Source: Stratiolaelaps scimitus (Eukaryota; Arthropoda; Arachnida; Mesostigmata; Laelapidae). From it: a DNA stretch of 64,000 nucleotides. Shown one piece after another: positions 1 through 11,477 of the stretch. The translations under genes were made by a program, and so were the position numbers. Each line of letters begins with the position of its first letter. Position 1 is the stretch's first letter. The notes beneath the pieces are model-generated. The model was not told the origin of the DNA, made no database searches, and saw nothing but the letters and a program-made list of their open reading frames with translations. The stretch spans positions 14,177,501-14,241,500 of the forward strand of contig JABWDB010000001.1 in the NCBI GenBank assembly GCA_019614645.1, written 5' to 3'.

Positions 1-860
1 CTTTCTTTTCTCTGCCTCTGGTCATCGCCATCGTCGTTGTCTTCGTCGCGTTTTTTCTGCCTCGTTTTCTCGCGTCCTTTTTCCTACTTTTCGTTGTCGT
101 CTCGGTAAAAAACAGGGAGAGTGCGAGAGAGAGGGAGAGCAACCATGAGTGGGCGAGAGATACACACACAGACACGCAGAGGCATGGAAAAGATCGCACA
201 CTTCGCGGATCCGAGACGGATGGACGGAGGGACGGAGGAACCGATCGACAAGAGAAAATAATCGCATCCTCGTGTCGGGGTGTCCGCACTGGATCGCGAA
301 GCTGGCATGGCTGTCTGTCTGCCTGTCTGGAAGACGCGCGCCTGCTGGCAAAGAATCGAGAGGGAGGAGAGAGCGGAGGCACGCAGGCCCCGTGCACCAC
401 CAATAGGACTTTTGAAGAGGCTGGAAGGCACACACGAGACAGCGCATAAGGAGCAGGCAACCGAAAGGACGGCAGAGCGGTCGGGGAGAAACCGACACCC
501 GACGAAACCGACGGGATGTGGTCTTGGCGTGTATAATACAAGGGTGAAGGGAGAGCAATCTGGAACAAGCAGATCAGCGGACGTTTTGCGGAATCCCCAA
601 GGACGCGTTATTGATTCGAGTGGAGGGACGGACTTAGGATCTCGGTTGGCAGGAAGCGAGGCAACACAAAAAAGAAAAGAAAAAAGAAGCCAGCGCCAGA
701 GGCGGTAGCGGGAACGGCGATCCACAATGTGCACGGGAACGGGAGTTCGATTTGCAGGCAGCTGCAAGCTACCAAGAAGGGCGGGCCAGAAGTGTCGTCT
801 AGACGACCACTCGGGATGCTCGCACGGCGAGCAAAAATAAACAAATAACGGGCTAATAAT
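1..860. other. GC-rich, strand-asymmetric block
   Basis: The first hundred bases are pyrimidine-rich on the plus strand. From about 110 to 700 the plus strand is purine-rich with GAGA-type tracts. CpG is common. The asymmetry lowers stop-codon frequency on the minus strand and so partly explains the long minus-strand frame listed separately. The block resembles promoter or 5'UTR sequence, but no TATA box or start site can be fixed. Confidence 0.5.
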
Positions 861-1073
861 TGTGTGTCCTGCGGAGGTTAAGACACAGTGGTCAGCACTC
901 AGAAACGAAAATACTTCCATTAATGTAGGTGCAATTGACATTGGGAATGATATGCATTTCTTCGGTTTGTTCGTGACAACCGGAGTTGGGCTTCTCATTG
1001 AAGAAATAGTTAGGCAGGTATAGCATGAAGTATAGTTGACAGTATCTAGATCAAGGAGTGAGTTCACGGGCAT
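84..1073 (-). CDS. Hypothetical 329-residue open frame, longest in the window
   Basis: I do not recognise this protein. The frame opens with a true ATG at 1073, stays open to a TAG at 84, and is also open for about 21 codons upstream of the ATG. The sequence just before the ATG on the minus strand, ATTCTTTACTTAAACCGCAG, could serve as a splice acceptor. The product would be rich in Ser, Pro, Leu, Arg and Cys, with one membrane-like stretch at about residues 125-140 (LWRWLLFSFLFCVASL) and no domain I can name. The pentapeptide LPANR occurs twice, 36 residues apart, with different codons. About three quarters of the frame lies in strand-asymmetric sequence where minus-strand stops are rarer than usual, so composition may have created it. 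It is still longer than I would expect from that bias alone. Confidence 0.25.
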   Translation of the reverse strand: MPVNSLLDLDTVNYTSCYTCLTISSMRSPTPVVTNKPKKCISFPMSIAPTLMEVFSFLSADHCVLTSAGHTIISPLFVYFCSPCEHPEWSSRRHFWPALLGSLQLPANRTPVPVHIVDRRSRYRLWRWLLFSFLFCVASLPANRDPKSVPPLESITRPWGFRKTSADLLVPDCSPFTLVLYTPRPHPVGFVGCRFLPDRSAVLSVACSLCAVSCVPSSLFKSPIGGARGLRASALSSLSILCQQARVFQTGRQTAMPASRSSADTPTRGCDYFLLSIGSSVPPSIRLGSAKCAIFSMPLRVCVCISRPLMVALPLSRTLPVFYRDDNEK

Positions 1074-2380
1074 CTGCGGTTTAAGTAAAGAATTTATATG
1101 TCTATGGAAAATGATTATGGTTTGGGTTTTACAAAGTCATCTCCTTTATAGGCATTATCCATATATACCTATCAATATCGCCCACTTATAGCCCATGCTT
1201 TGATTTGATGGAGCTACTGCGATGTATCGATACGCACGTCATAACTATGCATTATGGAAGCATTATTTTTTCTTACTCTGTGTGATTTTGAACATTGTAT
1301 GTAAACGAATATGAGATAGCATACTATACCTCAGAAAACTGTTTCTCAAGCAAAAACTCAAGTTTTGGAAGGACTCTGGAAGACTATACTCAAGTTCTGG
1401 AACTATCGAGCTTTGAAATGCCCTGGATGAACGACATTTCTAGCTTGAAATTTGCTAAAGGTTTACCAAAATTTCCCAGAGATGCATTTACCCAGGCTCC
1501 AATATGATGCCAGTAGAAACCGTAGGAAAGGTTGAAAATTAAGTTTCAGTGTAAAAACTCCAGTATTCAGTAGGTAAACTATTAATTTCAAGACGAGAAC
1601 AATATGAGAATACGTAAGCTCAGGCAGCAGACGACGGCATAAGCGCATCGGTAAATTCGTGTCTAATATTTAGCCGAAAAAAACTACCCCTTTGAAACGC
1701 GCACTTCATCTTCTTTATGACCTCTCCTCGGCATCGTTGTATCGTATACAGGCGAAACACGTTTCTAATCGTTGCTTCTACCGGCAACGCGGGAAAATTA
1801 CAACCTGCCATCAGCAAATTGTTGCCGGCTAGCCGCAGTTATGTTAGAGAAATAGTTCCAACGAGGTACGCTGGAAAAAACGACCCCATAGCCATGACGT
1901 TTTCTGCGGCACAGTTAGGGCAAATTTCAAGTTTGTTTTTATAGCCGCGGTAGCATGTGCACATAGCACACGATTGTACTATTGCACCTCTACGTGGAGC
2001 TATCACGATGTTCATTCGCTTTGTACGACTGCAACTGAAGAGCCTTTGCGAAGAAGATCATGAAAATGGTTACAGTGTTCTTAGCAGACATGCCACATCG
2101 GGAGAACATATATATGCTTTCATTAGGATCTTCTCGACGTAATATTTTCTTTTTCTCATTGAGCTTTTCATATACGCGAGAGCATGGAGTTGCGGTCAAA
2201 TAGCGAGAACATATAATAGTTCCGTCTCCTTCCATCGTCCATTGCGGTGATCGACTTTCGGAAGGTTTCAGCCATGCCAAGGGATGCTCGTTTGATGACA
2301 TCGCTGATCTGGCCACGTACGAACTGGCAACAGCAACTGAAGCAAGCAGCCAGCGAGTAGAGCACTCACTGAATGGTGCA
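1074..2380. other. Spacer or intron-like stretch, nothing recognised
   Basis: Composition is mixed to AT-rich. Short open frames exist on both strands but they lack conserved motifs and convincing starts. No tRNA, structured RNA or tandem repeat is seen. Confidence 0.5.
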
Positions 2381-3027
2381 TGAACACTCGGTTCATTCGC
2401 TGCTACTGCTGCTACCGCCACCAGTTCTTAGTTCGTTGTCCCACTCTCTAACTCACTCAGTCGCTGTGTAGGAGGGACCACACAGTCGGTCGGACCACTC
2501 GACTCCTTCGTCTTCCTCGTTTCTTTTGCTCTGTTCCCCTCTCTCTCTCTCTCTGTTCCTCCCCATTCCACTCCTCGTCTCATCTCATTCAGTTGAGTTG
2601 GGTGAGCTTCACTTTTTCGTCGTCGTCGTCGCCGCTATTGCTTCGGCTGGCGCCGTTTTGCCAAAATTGTCGCCGTTGCCGTGCCGCGCCAGGCAGCTCG
2701 CCAGCCAACGCCACTGGCAGCAGACAGCAGCCACCCCAACCGTCGCCACGTTCAGGCTTCGAGAAGGGCCACAGACCTGCACTCTAGTCCATGCCCCCGT
2801 CCGCCCGCCGTCGAGCCACGAAGGCTGCCCACGCCGAGGAAGAACTGCAATGCGAACGAACTCGACGAGAGAGATAGGACACCACCGGTGCGATCCCCAA
2901 CCCTTCATTCCGCCTCAGTCAGGCAGTCGGCCAGGGTCGCCCCGACTCCTACTTTTGCCTTCCCCCACGGCAGCAGCAGCAGCAGCACTACCTACTACTC
3001 TACCATCGGCCCCCATCGCTTCTGTCC

Positions 3028-3034
3028 TATAAAA
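3028..3034 (+). promoter_or_regulatory. TATA-box-like TATAAAA
   Basis: TATAAAA stands alone within otherwise GC-rich sequence, about 200 bases upstream of a consensus splice donor. If functional it would place transcription start near 3058-3064. No clear initiator is seen at that distance. Confidence 0.2.
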
Positions 3035-3081
3035 TTCCATTTAGTTAGGAGAGGCCGAGCCATGGGATAGACTCATGGAGC

Positions 3082-3225
3082 ATGGTGGGCTGGGGAACGA
3101 GTAGGGGGACCGGTACTGTCTGGGTCTTCTTGCCTGCCTGCCTGGTATGGCGGTACGTCGCCGATGTTGGTCGGGGAAGGCGACGCGGAGGGTCGCGGAA
3201 GAGAGGAAGGTTTGGACGACGATGG
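3082..3225 (+). CDS. Possible short first coding exon
   Basis: An ATG at 3082 opens 48 codons, and the frame reaches the donor GG|GTGAGT (3226-3231) exactly on a codon boundary. The encoded peptide is Gly/Arg/Trp-rich, with a basic tail (about residues 32-47) and a short hydrophobic stretch near residues 13-24. It resembles no family I know. An ATG at 3062 in another frame is followed at once by a stop, so this could equally be an untranslated exon. The TATA-like box upstream and the donor downstream are the only reasons for listing it. Confidence 0.12.
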
Positions 3226-4169
3226 GTGAGTCTGGCCGCGCGGGCTCAAGACAAGACTATGACAATTTGTTGGCTCCACACACACACACACGCTCCCGCC
3301 CTCTCTCTCTCTCTCTTAGCTTCGTCGTCAGAGGCCTTCAGCTCGCTCCCTCGATCTCTTCTCCAGTGTTCGTCTTTTTTGCCAGCTTTCTCGCTCAGTC
3401 GTCTCCTTGCACCTGGCTCGATGCCCGCTGCCTCTGCCGACTTTACTCTCTGCCTCCTGGCTTAGATTCATTCGCCGTTCTCCGTTCGTCGTTTTCCCTT
3501 CTATTCGTGCCTTCCCCGCCAGTCCCGCTTCTTGTCTTGCTCTGGCTGGCTGGCTTGCCGGCCCGGTCTGCCGTTCCCGTACAATTCTCCCAACAAGCCT
3601 GAACCTTGTCTCCCCAAATTCCCCTCGGCTGCGGCTGAAAAAGCCTGCTCGCCGGAAAAGCCTGCCACGGCCCTCCTCGCGCCCTTGTCCGCTTCGACAC
3701 AATTCCCGCCGAGCCCTCCGGTTTGCACTGTGCTCACCGCCTCGAGCCTGCTGCTGCTGCTGCTACTACTTCTTGGTACTCTCTTCCGCAACGCATCAGC
3801 GGCGGCAGAAGAGAGGAGAGCACCTTTCCCAGCGGCCGCAGCGTTGCGCTACGCCGAAAGTCCCCGCCGCAGCCAGAGAGTCACCGACCGAAGCACTCAC
3901 TGACTCTAGCCGATGCGGACGGGCGACACTTCGTTTGTTGGTGTTGGTTCATCGCCATCGGCCTGGCTCCACAACGAACGAATGAAAATTGCTGCTGCTG
4001 GCCCCACCGCCACCGTCAAAGCCACCGATAGCTATGTCAAGCAAAAGAAGCAAGCGACTAGGGCAGACAAAAGCGCCAACGGTGAAACAGCAGCACGAAA
4101 TCTCCTGAGCTCTCGCCTTGGTAACGGACACCCTCCACCGAGGTGGGATGCACGTTCACACGTTTGCTA

Positions 4170-5212
4170 GTCTGTCTCTGCTTTCTTGCTCAAAGGCTCA
4201 CACGACAAGGTTGGACATGATAGATACATTGACGTAATATAAATAAATAGGTGGTCTCGTTGCTCAATCCGTTCTATATCTGTTGAAAGATCCATGACAA
4301 ACAAATGTGTACTCTGTATTTATTAAGCAATTGCTTGTATACAAATTAATATCTCTTGATAATGTAATTATTCACTACATCTACTCCTTATAGGTCTGAC
4401 TCTCTGATGGTGAGAATTGTTTCAACCCCTTGTTTCGCATCCGACCCATATTGCGAAAGTGGAATTGAGCATGCTCTTTATTCCAATTACTGGACATGTC
4501 AAATTTTGACGTGGAGGATATTACATGAATATGTAATAGTACCTAATGTTGTTGCTAATAAACAGGGAGTTGCTAAGCTACAGTCTAAGAGTCTCAAGTG
4601 CCAGTCGAAATATTAGAGATACATTAGCGGTGCTAACTGCCTGGTTGTTCTTCATCTTTAGCCCTGCATTAAACCTCTTGCTATGATGACCCCTTTATCC
4701 GTTTGCTATCACGAGCACGCGAGACTATCTACCATTAAAGGCATCCAACGCAATGCCTAGAATCTCGAAACGAGAAAAACCTACGAAAGCATCCCAGACA
4801 GACACTGGCTCGGGATTTTCCAACCAGAGCAATAATTGTTTTCATTTGTATCAGAGCTTTAGAGCAAGGGTGAAACAATAAGCCTATTCGCCTGTAGACA
4901 AACCGCGATAGGACTCACCGTACACAATCACGTCCTCATTAATCCCCGCATCGTTTAAAACTCCTTCCATAAATCTACGCCTTTTCAAACAGCACGAATG
5001 TGTAGAAGGCCGCACCATAAAAGGCGGGACATTCTGCTCGGCTCATTGTCAAGGACGCAACAGATGACCTAATGCCGTATAGAGACCCTTTCTAAATCAG
5101 CAAGCAAAACTGTCAGAGCACCGATACAGCGGGCGGAATGCCCACGAAGGGAATCTTCACGCTGTACTTGGCCCACATTTTTCGGCTTCTGTCTCGAGTA
5201 TTCTCCTAAGAC
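4170..5212. other. Spacer or intron-like stretch, nothing recognised
   Basis: Mixed composition. One 69-codon open frame (4407-4616, plus) ends without splice signals and has no recognisable content. No repeats of note. Confidence 0.5.
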
Positions 5213-5618
5213 ATGTCATCAAAAGCGACCCTTGCTTCGCTGCGGATAACAAGACCATGGCTTAGTTCTCGCCTTCTCCGTCCGTTTAGCCTCTTCATCT
5301 TATTCTACCACATGTAAGTCGCATTGCTTTATTTTCCTAGTCAATCCTGGTGGTGATCCTATTTTTTTGGATGAGAAGAAAGGCAGGGCGGCTGAGGAGG
5401 CGGGACTTGAGCGCGAAATCTGCGCGTTTAACACTTTGAGGGGAAGGATTTGCTGCGTCTTCTACAGCTACTTACTTCAGCCGCTTCAGCCTGGTCGTTT
5501 TCGGCCGACGAGCCGAGGACGATTTAACTTCATTTTCAGAACAGACTTCGTGAGGAAGCCGGCCGGCTCAAGGGGAAGACCTATTTGTCGAATTCCAGTG
5601 AGAAGAACGAAAAGCTAA
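5213..5618 (+). CDS. Possible two-exon small protein (5213-5313 joined to 5540-5618)
   Basis: An ATG at 5213 (G at -3) opens 33 codons and reaches the consensus donor AT|GTAAGT (5314-5319). A good acceptor, ACTTCATTTTCAG, ends at 5539. Using both gives an intron of 226 bases and a product of about 59 residues ending at a TAA at 5616-5618. The first 33 residues contain Ser, Arg, Lys, Leu and Phe but no acidic residue, like a mitochondrial presequence. The second exon is basic (R/K-rich). A second acceptor, GCTTTATTTTCCTAG, ends at 5340, but pairing it with the same donor would leave a 27-base intron, which is too short. No family is recognised, and short frames joined by plausible sites do arise by chance. 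Confidence 0.1.
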
Positions 5619-5649
5619 ACCGAGCCTCGAGGCCAACGCTCAGATAATA

Positions 5650-8450
5650 GAAACCATTCCACCTACGGATAACAGGCCAAGCGGAGTTACCGTTAACGTG
5701 CCAACCTCTTCCAGCCGTTGTTTATGCCCCGTTCATCTACGCCAACAGAATAGAGCTATCCTGCTGCTGCTGCAGAAGCGGAAACAAGCAGATGATCTGG
5801 TAGTTGCTACACGCGCCTAGCTCAGTGATGCTAGACAAGGGCAAGGAGGCCGCGGGGTGGAGAAAGTCCCGTATCTGTTTGTCTGCTAACTATTATGGGA
5901 TTTAGGGCGTTCCAAATGAAAGGAAAAACACACCTCTATGTTCCTATGAATAGCGATTGCTTTGCCCATTTCATTTATCATTTTTAACTAGCACTGTCTG
6001 CAGGTACAAAGGGCGCCTCAATAGATCCATTTTGGGTAATTAAATTACCTGGGTATGGGAAAAGCCACCCTCAAAAGGCTTGATTAGATTAGACAAGATT
6101 AGTGTTGGGGACGTGCAGGCAGACAAACGACACAGGGACTAGCAGACTCCATCGCCTGGGTGCGATAACAACGATGTCAACGTTGAGCTGCAATCCGTAC
6201 GAAATGATTCGGTTGGTTCTGCCGCTGCGGCCGTTTTTCTCCCCAATCCGCACCACGATCATTCTAATGAACGTCTACGTATGAGAGTTGTCTTTATTCG
6301 AATTGCGACGTACATGAATTGATTTGAATTGCCTCGTTCACTTTACACAATATGAAATGAAGTCGACATAACCAAGGTCGCGCGCCAACTCTTCTGATAG
6401 ACCCTGTCTGCTCTTGCTAATGCTGAACACACTCAATGAGGGATACAGCGTGTGCCCTTGTACGGTCTCGACAAGCAGACGTTGGGTCGACGAGTTCTCT
6501 TTCTTCGTCGATCGACAATGCATTCGAGTGTTTCTGAGCTTTTCAATTAATTTACGGACAAATAAATCGGCCTCGTTCTCTGATGCTATCTGTTCGTATG
6601 TTTTACAAATACCAAAAAAAATATTTCGTGTAACTGTGGGTCCTAACAGTACTCGCACAGCAAGGGAAGACGAACTAAGTTTCAAGCAAGAACACTGAAC
6701 GACCAGCCGGTCTGACTCGGTCTGGGCTCAATGGGAGCATTTAGGATCCGAGCGTATCTTTCCCGCTTTGTCGAGGCTCGCCCAATGCTCGCCGGGCTCA
6801 AAACAATATAAAACGGCAATAAAGATTCAGGAGGTGTTCCCCTCCATTCGGCTGGGACCTTCCTTCGATCGTCCGGCCCCGCATCGAGATTGCTGCTCCC
6901 ATCGAGATTCCTATCGGTGTGGACCGTCAAAGTTCCAACGGCACGGAGGAAACGGTAGATCGTTGCCTGGCTGTAGGAAGTCCGAGTCGGCTGGAATAGA
7001 ATAATACGGGTCAAGGGGTCAGTCAGCAAGGCTGACAAGGGCGGACAAGGCCCCTGGATCAAGAATGTACGAAAGGTCGCAACAGCAGTAGCAGCAGGAG
7101 AGGACGGTAGCACGAGATGTCACGGCACCCAGAGGTCAGGTCGGACTCGTCGAATCGTTGGATTGTGGTTGAACGCCAGCGGAACAACGGTCCAACGCGA
7201 AACCAAAGGCTTATGTCGGTATCATCACATCTCGATGTGCTCGGTGTCGCATCGTTGCGGTTGTCAGGTGTGGCCCGGCGTTTACGTTGGCCCTATGTAA
7301 AAATTCTGTGATTCCGCCCTCCTCCGACCTCTCTTTTTCCTTCCGACCTTTTTGTCACGTTTTGCCTTGAGAGAATTGGTCACGTGGCAGATAACAACCG
7401 GAATATTTCGGCTGTAGTTATATATGAGTGGGCTTCTTAGCACGATACGGAAAACAATAGCCCACTGCTTGGGAATGTCCGACATAATCGTTCGTTTGGG
7501 AAATTCGGAACATTTTCAGGTTTCCACAGTACATTGCGCCGGTGTCGTCGTATGCCGGTGTGGGCTTGCCCGTACAAAAGACAATGATCCTTGTTCTGAA
7601 CCCTTGAAAGGGGACATTCGGTGATTCTCTGTGAAACCGTGCCGAGATTCAACAGGCTACAACTCCAACATCGCAACAATTCACCTGTCCAACGAGATGA
7701 ACACAATCGAGTAGTCCCCTGTGATGCCGCTCCTGTTCGTGCACTTTACAGTGCATATGCGTATCAGCGTCGTTATGGGACATGTAGTTTTGACGGTGTA
7801 CACCTGCACTATGTGACGCTGCAAGGTTGCAACGCTGTTTCTACCTCTCGCCTGAAAAATGACCTGACACAGCTCCAGGTTAGATGCTAGCATTGAAAAA
7901 ACCCTCAACAAACGGACATAGCTGACGCTTTTTGAAAGTGGCTTCTCTGGAACTATCATGAGTTTTTCAGAAGCCAGCATCAGAAGCCTAGCGTCGAAGA
8001 TTGAAGGGCTAAGCACAAAGGGGCATTACAGAAATAGAGTCCTTAACTAAACACAATAACTGGACCTAATGGCACTGTATATACTCGACAAGAGTGAAAT
8101 TTGTTATGATTGACTAAACAATCTTTTCCACCTTAGATGACGTTTCTAGTACTCTCATTGAGTAATTTATGACCATGCGGTCAAAGCGATACATTGTGTT
8201 TTTTGTTTTGAATTTGTTTTGTTAGAGGTGGGCAGAGCTAGATGACCGATACGTGAAAAATACGCCCACTTAATATAACGTCTAAAATGGAAAAATGGTA
8301 TGTCCAAACCGGAAGCCAGATCAAAGTACAAATTTTGTCTACATTTAATGATGCTATAATAATTGGCGATTTCCGAAAAGGTGCCCAATTACACGGCTAC
8401 ACTGACGCCCTATCGTGAGCTGCAGGATATAGTACTAAACACATTATTTC
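5650..8450. other. Mixed-composition stretch with several unsupported open frames
   Basis: Open frames of 60-115 codons occur on both strands. The longest (6338-6685, minus) has no ATG until about residue 54. A 66-codon frame with a true ATG at 7424 ends in a Cys-containing tail after a possible acceptor (ACATTTTCAG, ending near 7520). None carries a recognised motif. The end of the stretch (8050-8450) is AT-rich. I see no RNA gene or repeat. Confidence 0.45.
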
Positions 8451-11130
8451 TGGATGGGTTATAATATCAAATGCTCTTATCGTCTGCGGGCAGCGTCTAA
8501 ATGATCGTCTCCCGGGGACAGCAATACCTTGTGGCCCGTCCGTCATCGCCACCGTTCGGCATCATCCTGTCTTCTGTCGGCTTGTCAGGGTGCAGGCAGG
8601 GGAGGCCAGGGCAATGCACCGATACCACTGCCACGATGGTCTGTTACCATTACAAACCACTTCTCCTTAGTTTCCGCCAGTATGCGTGTCCGGTCTGCTC
8701 AACATCTGACCAAGCGATACATATAGCTAGCCGACAATTCAGGATGACTGTCTCTGACCAGACCGAGCGCGACACGGGCGCTATGTGGGACGGAAGCGAC
8801 CTACCGCTGCCACTCATCTCTGAGAGGATGGGACTTGCTTCTGCTGTACCGTGCATGCAGGCAATGGTAAAGCACAGGGCGGCATAGGTTTCTCTAACTC
8901 CACAGCAGAAACCTTACGTGTACTTGGAAACGCTGTTTGTTGACGCTCGGCAGGAAGACACGCAGAGGAGCAATGGATCTGTTCATTCGTTGGAGTAATA
9001 ATTACCACCCATCCCAATCATTCACCACTGCAGCCATTGCGACTGCCGATTCTGGTGCTAGCTGCTTCCGCTACACTCGGCCGGTGCTGCCTCGACTCTC
9101 GTCGTCGGCGCTCGCTCGCTCGCTCGGTCGGTCCTCGTCGGTGCCGTTCCTTGCGGCAGAACCAGCGCCGGCAGCAGATCCAGCCCGTCCGATAAGAAGC
9201 TTATCTCTCCATCTTCTCACTGCGTTCGGCCGACTATTCCCCCCGTCTCTAACACCCCCTACTTTCCGTATCCCCTCCCTTTTTCCACCGCCACAGAACC
9301 AGCAGCAGCAGCAGCAGCACCACCATCAACGACCATGCTTCGTATCTCTCTCGTTTGTGCCCCGACCACCCCTTACTACCCCCTTGTGACGCCCTCCTTG
9401 TGTCATATCGATATCTCTTCTTCCTTCCACACAGCGGACTCAAGCTTCGTCTTCTCATGCCACGTTTCTTCGTCGTTCTCTATCTTTACCTCCCCTTCTT
9501 ACGAAGACACGAAGTGCTCTCACCATAACCCTGCCATCTATAGGTGCAGGTTGCGTGGTACTTGCTTGCTGCTCTCGTTCGATGTTTTTCATCCTTCTAC
9601 CAGCCCTGTCTATCCCTCTTGTCTCTCTCGATATATACATATATATATACATCGCCATTATTAGTCAGCGTTTTTATAATAAGCCGTCGTCGAGGCGACT
9701 CATTCCACGAGACCGAAAGCGCGGAGAAGGAGTCCAGGCTGACTGCGCCGGTCAGCTGGACGGGGCTCGAACTGGACAGCAGCTGGTACTTCTGAGACTG
9801 ATCCACCACCACCACCTATTTGTCTGTAGCATAGTGCTCTATACTTCTCGTTGTCGTCCTTTTTCTCTTCTTTCCTTTGACGAGAGATGACAAGGAAGGA
9901 CGATAGACAGAACGGGCAAGTCAGTGCCTGACTGGGAGACTGATCCTCGCCAGTGGCGGAGCCCAGCCCGGAAAGATCTTGCGGGTCAGTCGGGGTGGAG
10001 TGGTGTACCTATGTTGCTGCCGCTCTAGCTGCCGAAACTGGCAAACGTGATAGTAATGTCAGCATTAACTACTGCTGCATTTCCTGCGGTTCTACAGGTG
10101 GATAGACCTATATATTGAACTCGGACCCGACTCCGCTCGACCGTCGCTGGGGGCTGGGCCAAACAGATACAACGGAGTCTGATTGAGTGAGTGAGCAAAT
10201 CGCTGGGGACTTTGACTGTGCTGGTTCTCCACCTGACATGCAAAGAGATTTCAGAACCCCACACGAGATCTCGAGACGAAGAGCCTATCTTGCCCACGTT
10301 CGTTCGTTCAGGGTTTCGCCCTATGCCTGTTTGCCGCAGCCAGCCACCCATGGCAGCGCGAGGCCTTGTAGTTAGGTACAAAGCGTTCCCAGTAGAAAAA
10401 GGGGCTGCATCGGTGAGACTCCTCTCTCTTGCGGACCGGTGTGTGAGACCCTCGAGACACGCGGAAGGGTTCTCAGACACCAGATGTCAACCCCACTTGG
10501 ACCGGGCTACCTCAGTTCAAGCCTAAGAGCGCTACTTTGCACTTCCCTGCACCCTTTGTCTGTTGTGGTAATTGTGTAACAACGTATTAATTGGACACAT
10601 GTGCGCACGCGGCTGAGCCTCAGGGCTCCTGCTGCTGCTGCTGCTGCTGCCTCCACCGCTGCTGCCGCCGCCGCCTCTACCGTGTTCCTTCCGAAACAGA
10701 CAGCACGCGAGACACGAAGGCTTGCATTGCCGGTCCGCGATGGTAAGCCTGGGTTGAAGTGGGTCGGCAGTTGCGGCCCACCAGGAATGGCACGGGAATG
10801 CGAATAAGAATGGGAGAAGATGTTTTAGGGTCCAGGTGTCGGCTTCCCACGAGTGGCAAACCCCAACCAGGCAAGACAGGCAGCGGTGGTCTCGGCTACT
10901 GCTGGGAAACCGGACGGAACCTCGAACCCGCCGCATGAAGGACCCCCCGGCGCAGAGGCATTGGTTCCTTGTTTCTGCTGCACCCCCATCCCCTTCGCCT
11001 GGAAAATCTTCCAACAGGACCAATGACCGAATGCTTTCCGTTCTAACTTTGTCTAGCAACGGTGGGAAGACGAAGGAATCTGTCTACTCAGCAGTGGGAT
11101 AAGCAATGTGCCCGATGCGGATAAACCGAG
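8450..11130. other. GC-rich block with pyrimidine tracts
   Basis: CpG-rich sequence with a CAG/CAC cluster (about 9300-9327), long CT-rich stretches (about 9060-9640), a small AT run (9633-9652) and a CTG run (10629-10648). Open frames overlap on both strands. The most protein-like has an ATG at 10350 and runs 58 codons to 10526, with no recognised motif. The texture matches the other promoter or UTR-like blocks. Confidence 0.45.
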
Positions 11131-11244
11131 CAGCTGGGGGAGCTGGGTGACCCAGAAGGTTAACCTTTTAGCCTATTTATTGGAAGACTATCGAAATCGC
11201 TTCTGGGTATTGATCGTTATTATCAAGATATATCTAAATCCGTC

Positions 11245-11279
11245 AATAAACATTTGTTTGAATTGAATTGAATTGAAAT
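11245..11279 (+). repeat. Possible LINE 3' end: AATAAA followed by (TTGAA)n
   Basis: An AATAAA at 11245-11250 is followed within ten bases by about four units of TTGAA. Non-LTR retrotransposons of several clades end in a short tandem repeat after a polyadenylation-like signal, so this could be a 5'-truncated LINE relic. No reverse transcriptase reading frame is present upstream, and a plain pentanucleotide microsatellite is the alternative. Confidence 0.25.
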
Positions 11280-11442
11280 ATTATATATGACGATATTGGC
11301 TTTTCGAATCATGTCAACGTCTAGGACAATGTGTCCCGCAGCGTGACAGACAAAGGGAATTGAAACTATAGTCTCGGCGATGCTCTCCCTCACGTGTGTC
11401 GACCCTGTCTCCATATTCTTCCTTTAGTTCAAATTAAAATAT

Positions 11443-11443
11443 T

Positions 11444-11477
<34 letters not shown>
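11443..11477. repeat. AT microsatellite
   Basis: Imperfect (TA)n run interrupted once, inside AT-rich spacer. Confidence 0.9.

Larger units (their letters stand above)
2380..4170. promoter_or_regulatory. GC- and pyrimidine-rich promoter or 5'UTR-like block
   Basis: The block is CpG-rich and shows CT microsatellites (about 2538-2554 and 3300-3317), a CA run (about 3276-3291) and a short CTG cluster near 3749-3764. TCAGT motifs, the arthropod initiator core, occur near 2457 and 3395. A TATA-like box lies at 3028-3034 and a consensus splice donor at 3226-3231. Several overlapping open frames run through it in all frames, as expected where stops are rare, so none is called. A promoter with an untranslated or short first exon is the best reading, but no expression evidence is available. 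Confidence 0.3.

Noticed and set aside
1370..1400. miR-7-like TGGAAGACTA
   Set aside because: Only the first bases match, with no pairing arm to form a precursor hairpin.
5314..5340. Donor GTAAGT and acceptor TTTTCCTAG as one intron
   Set aside because: They are 27 bases apart, too short for a spliceosomal intron.
6338..6685. 115-codon minus-strand frame with balanced composition
   Set aside because: It starts with TTG, has no ATG until about residue 54, and has a competing plus-strand frame. It is within chance expectation.
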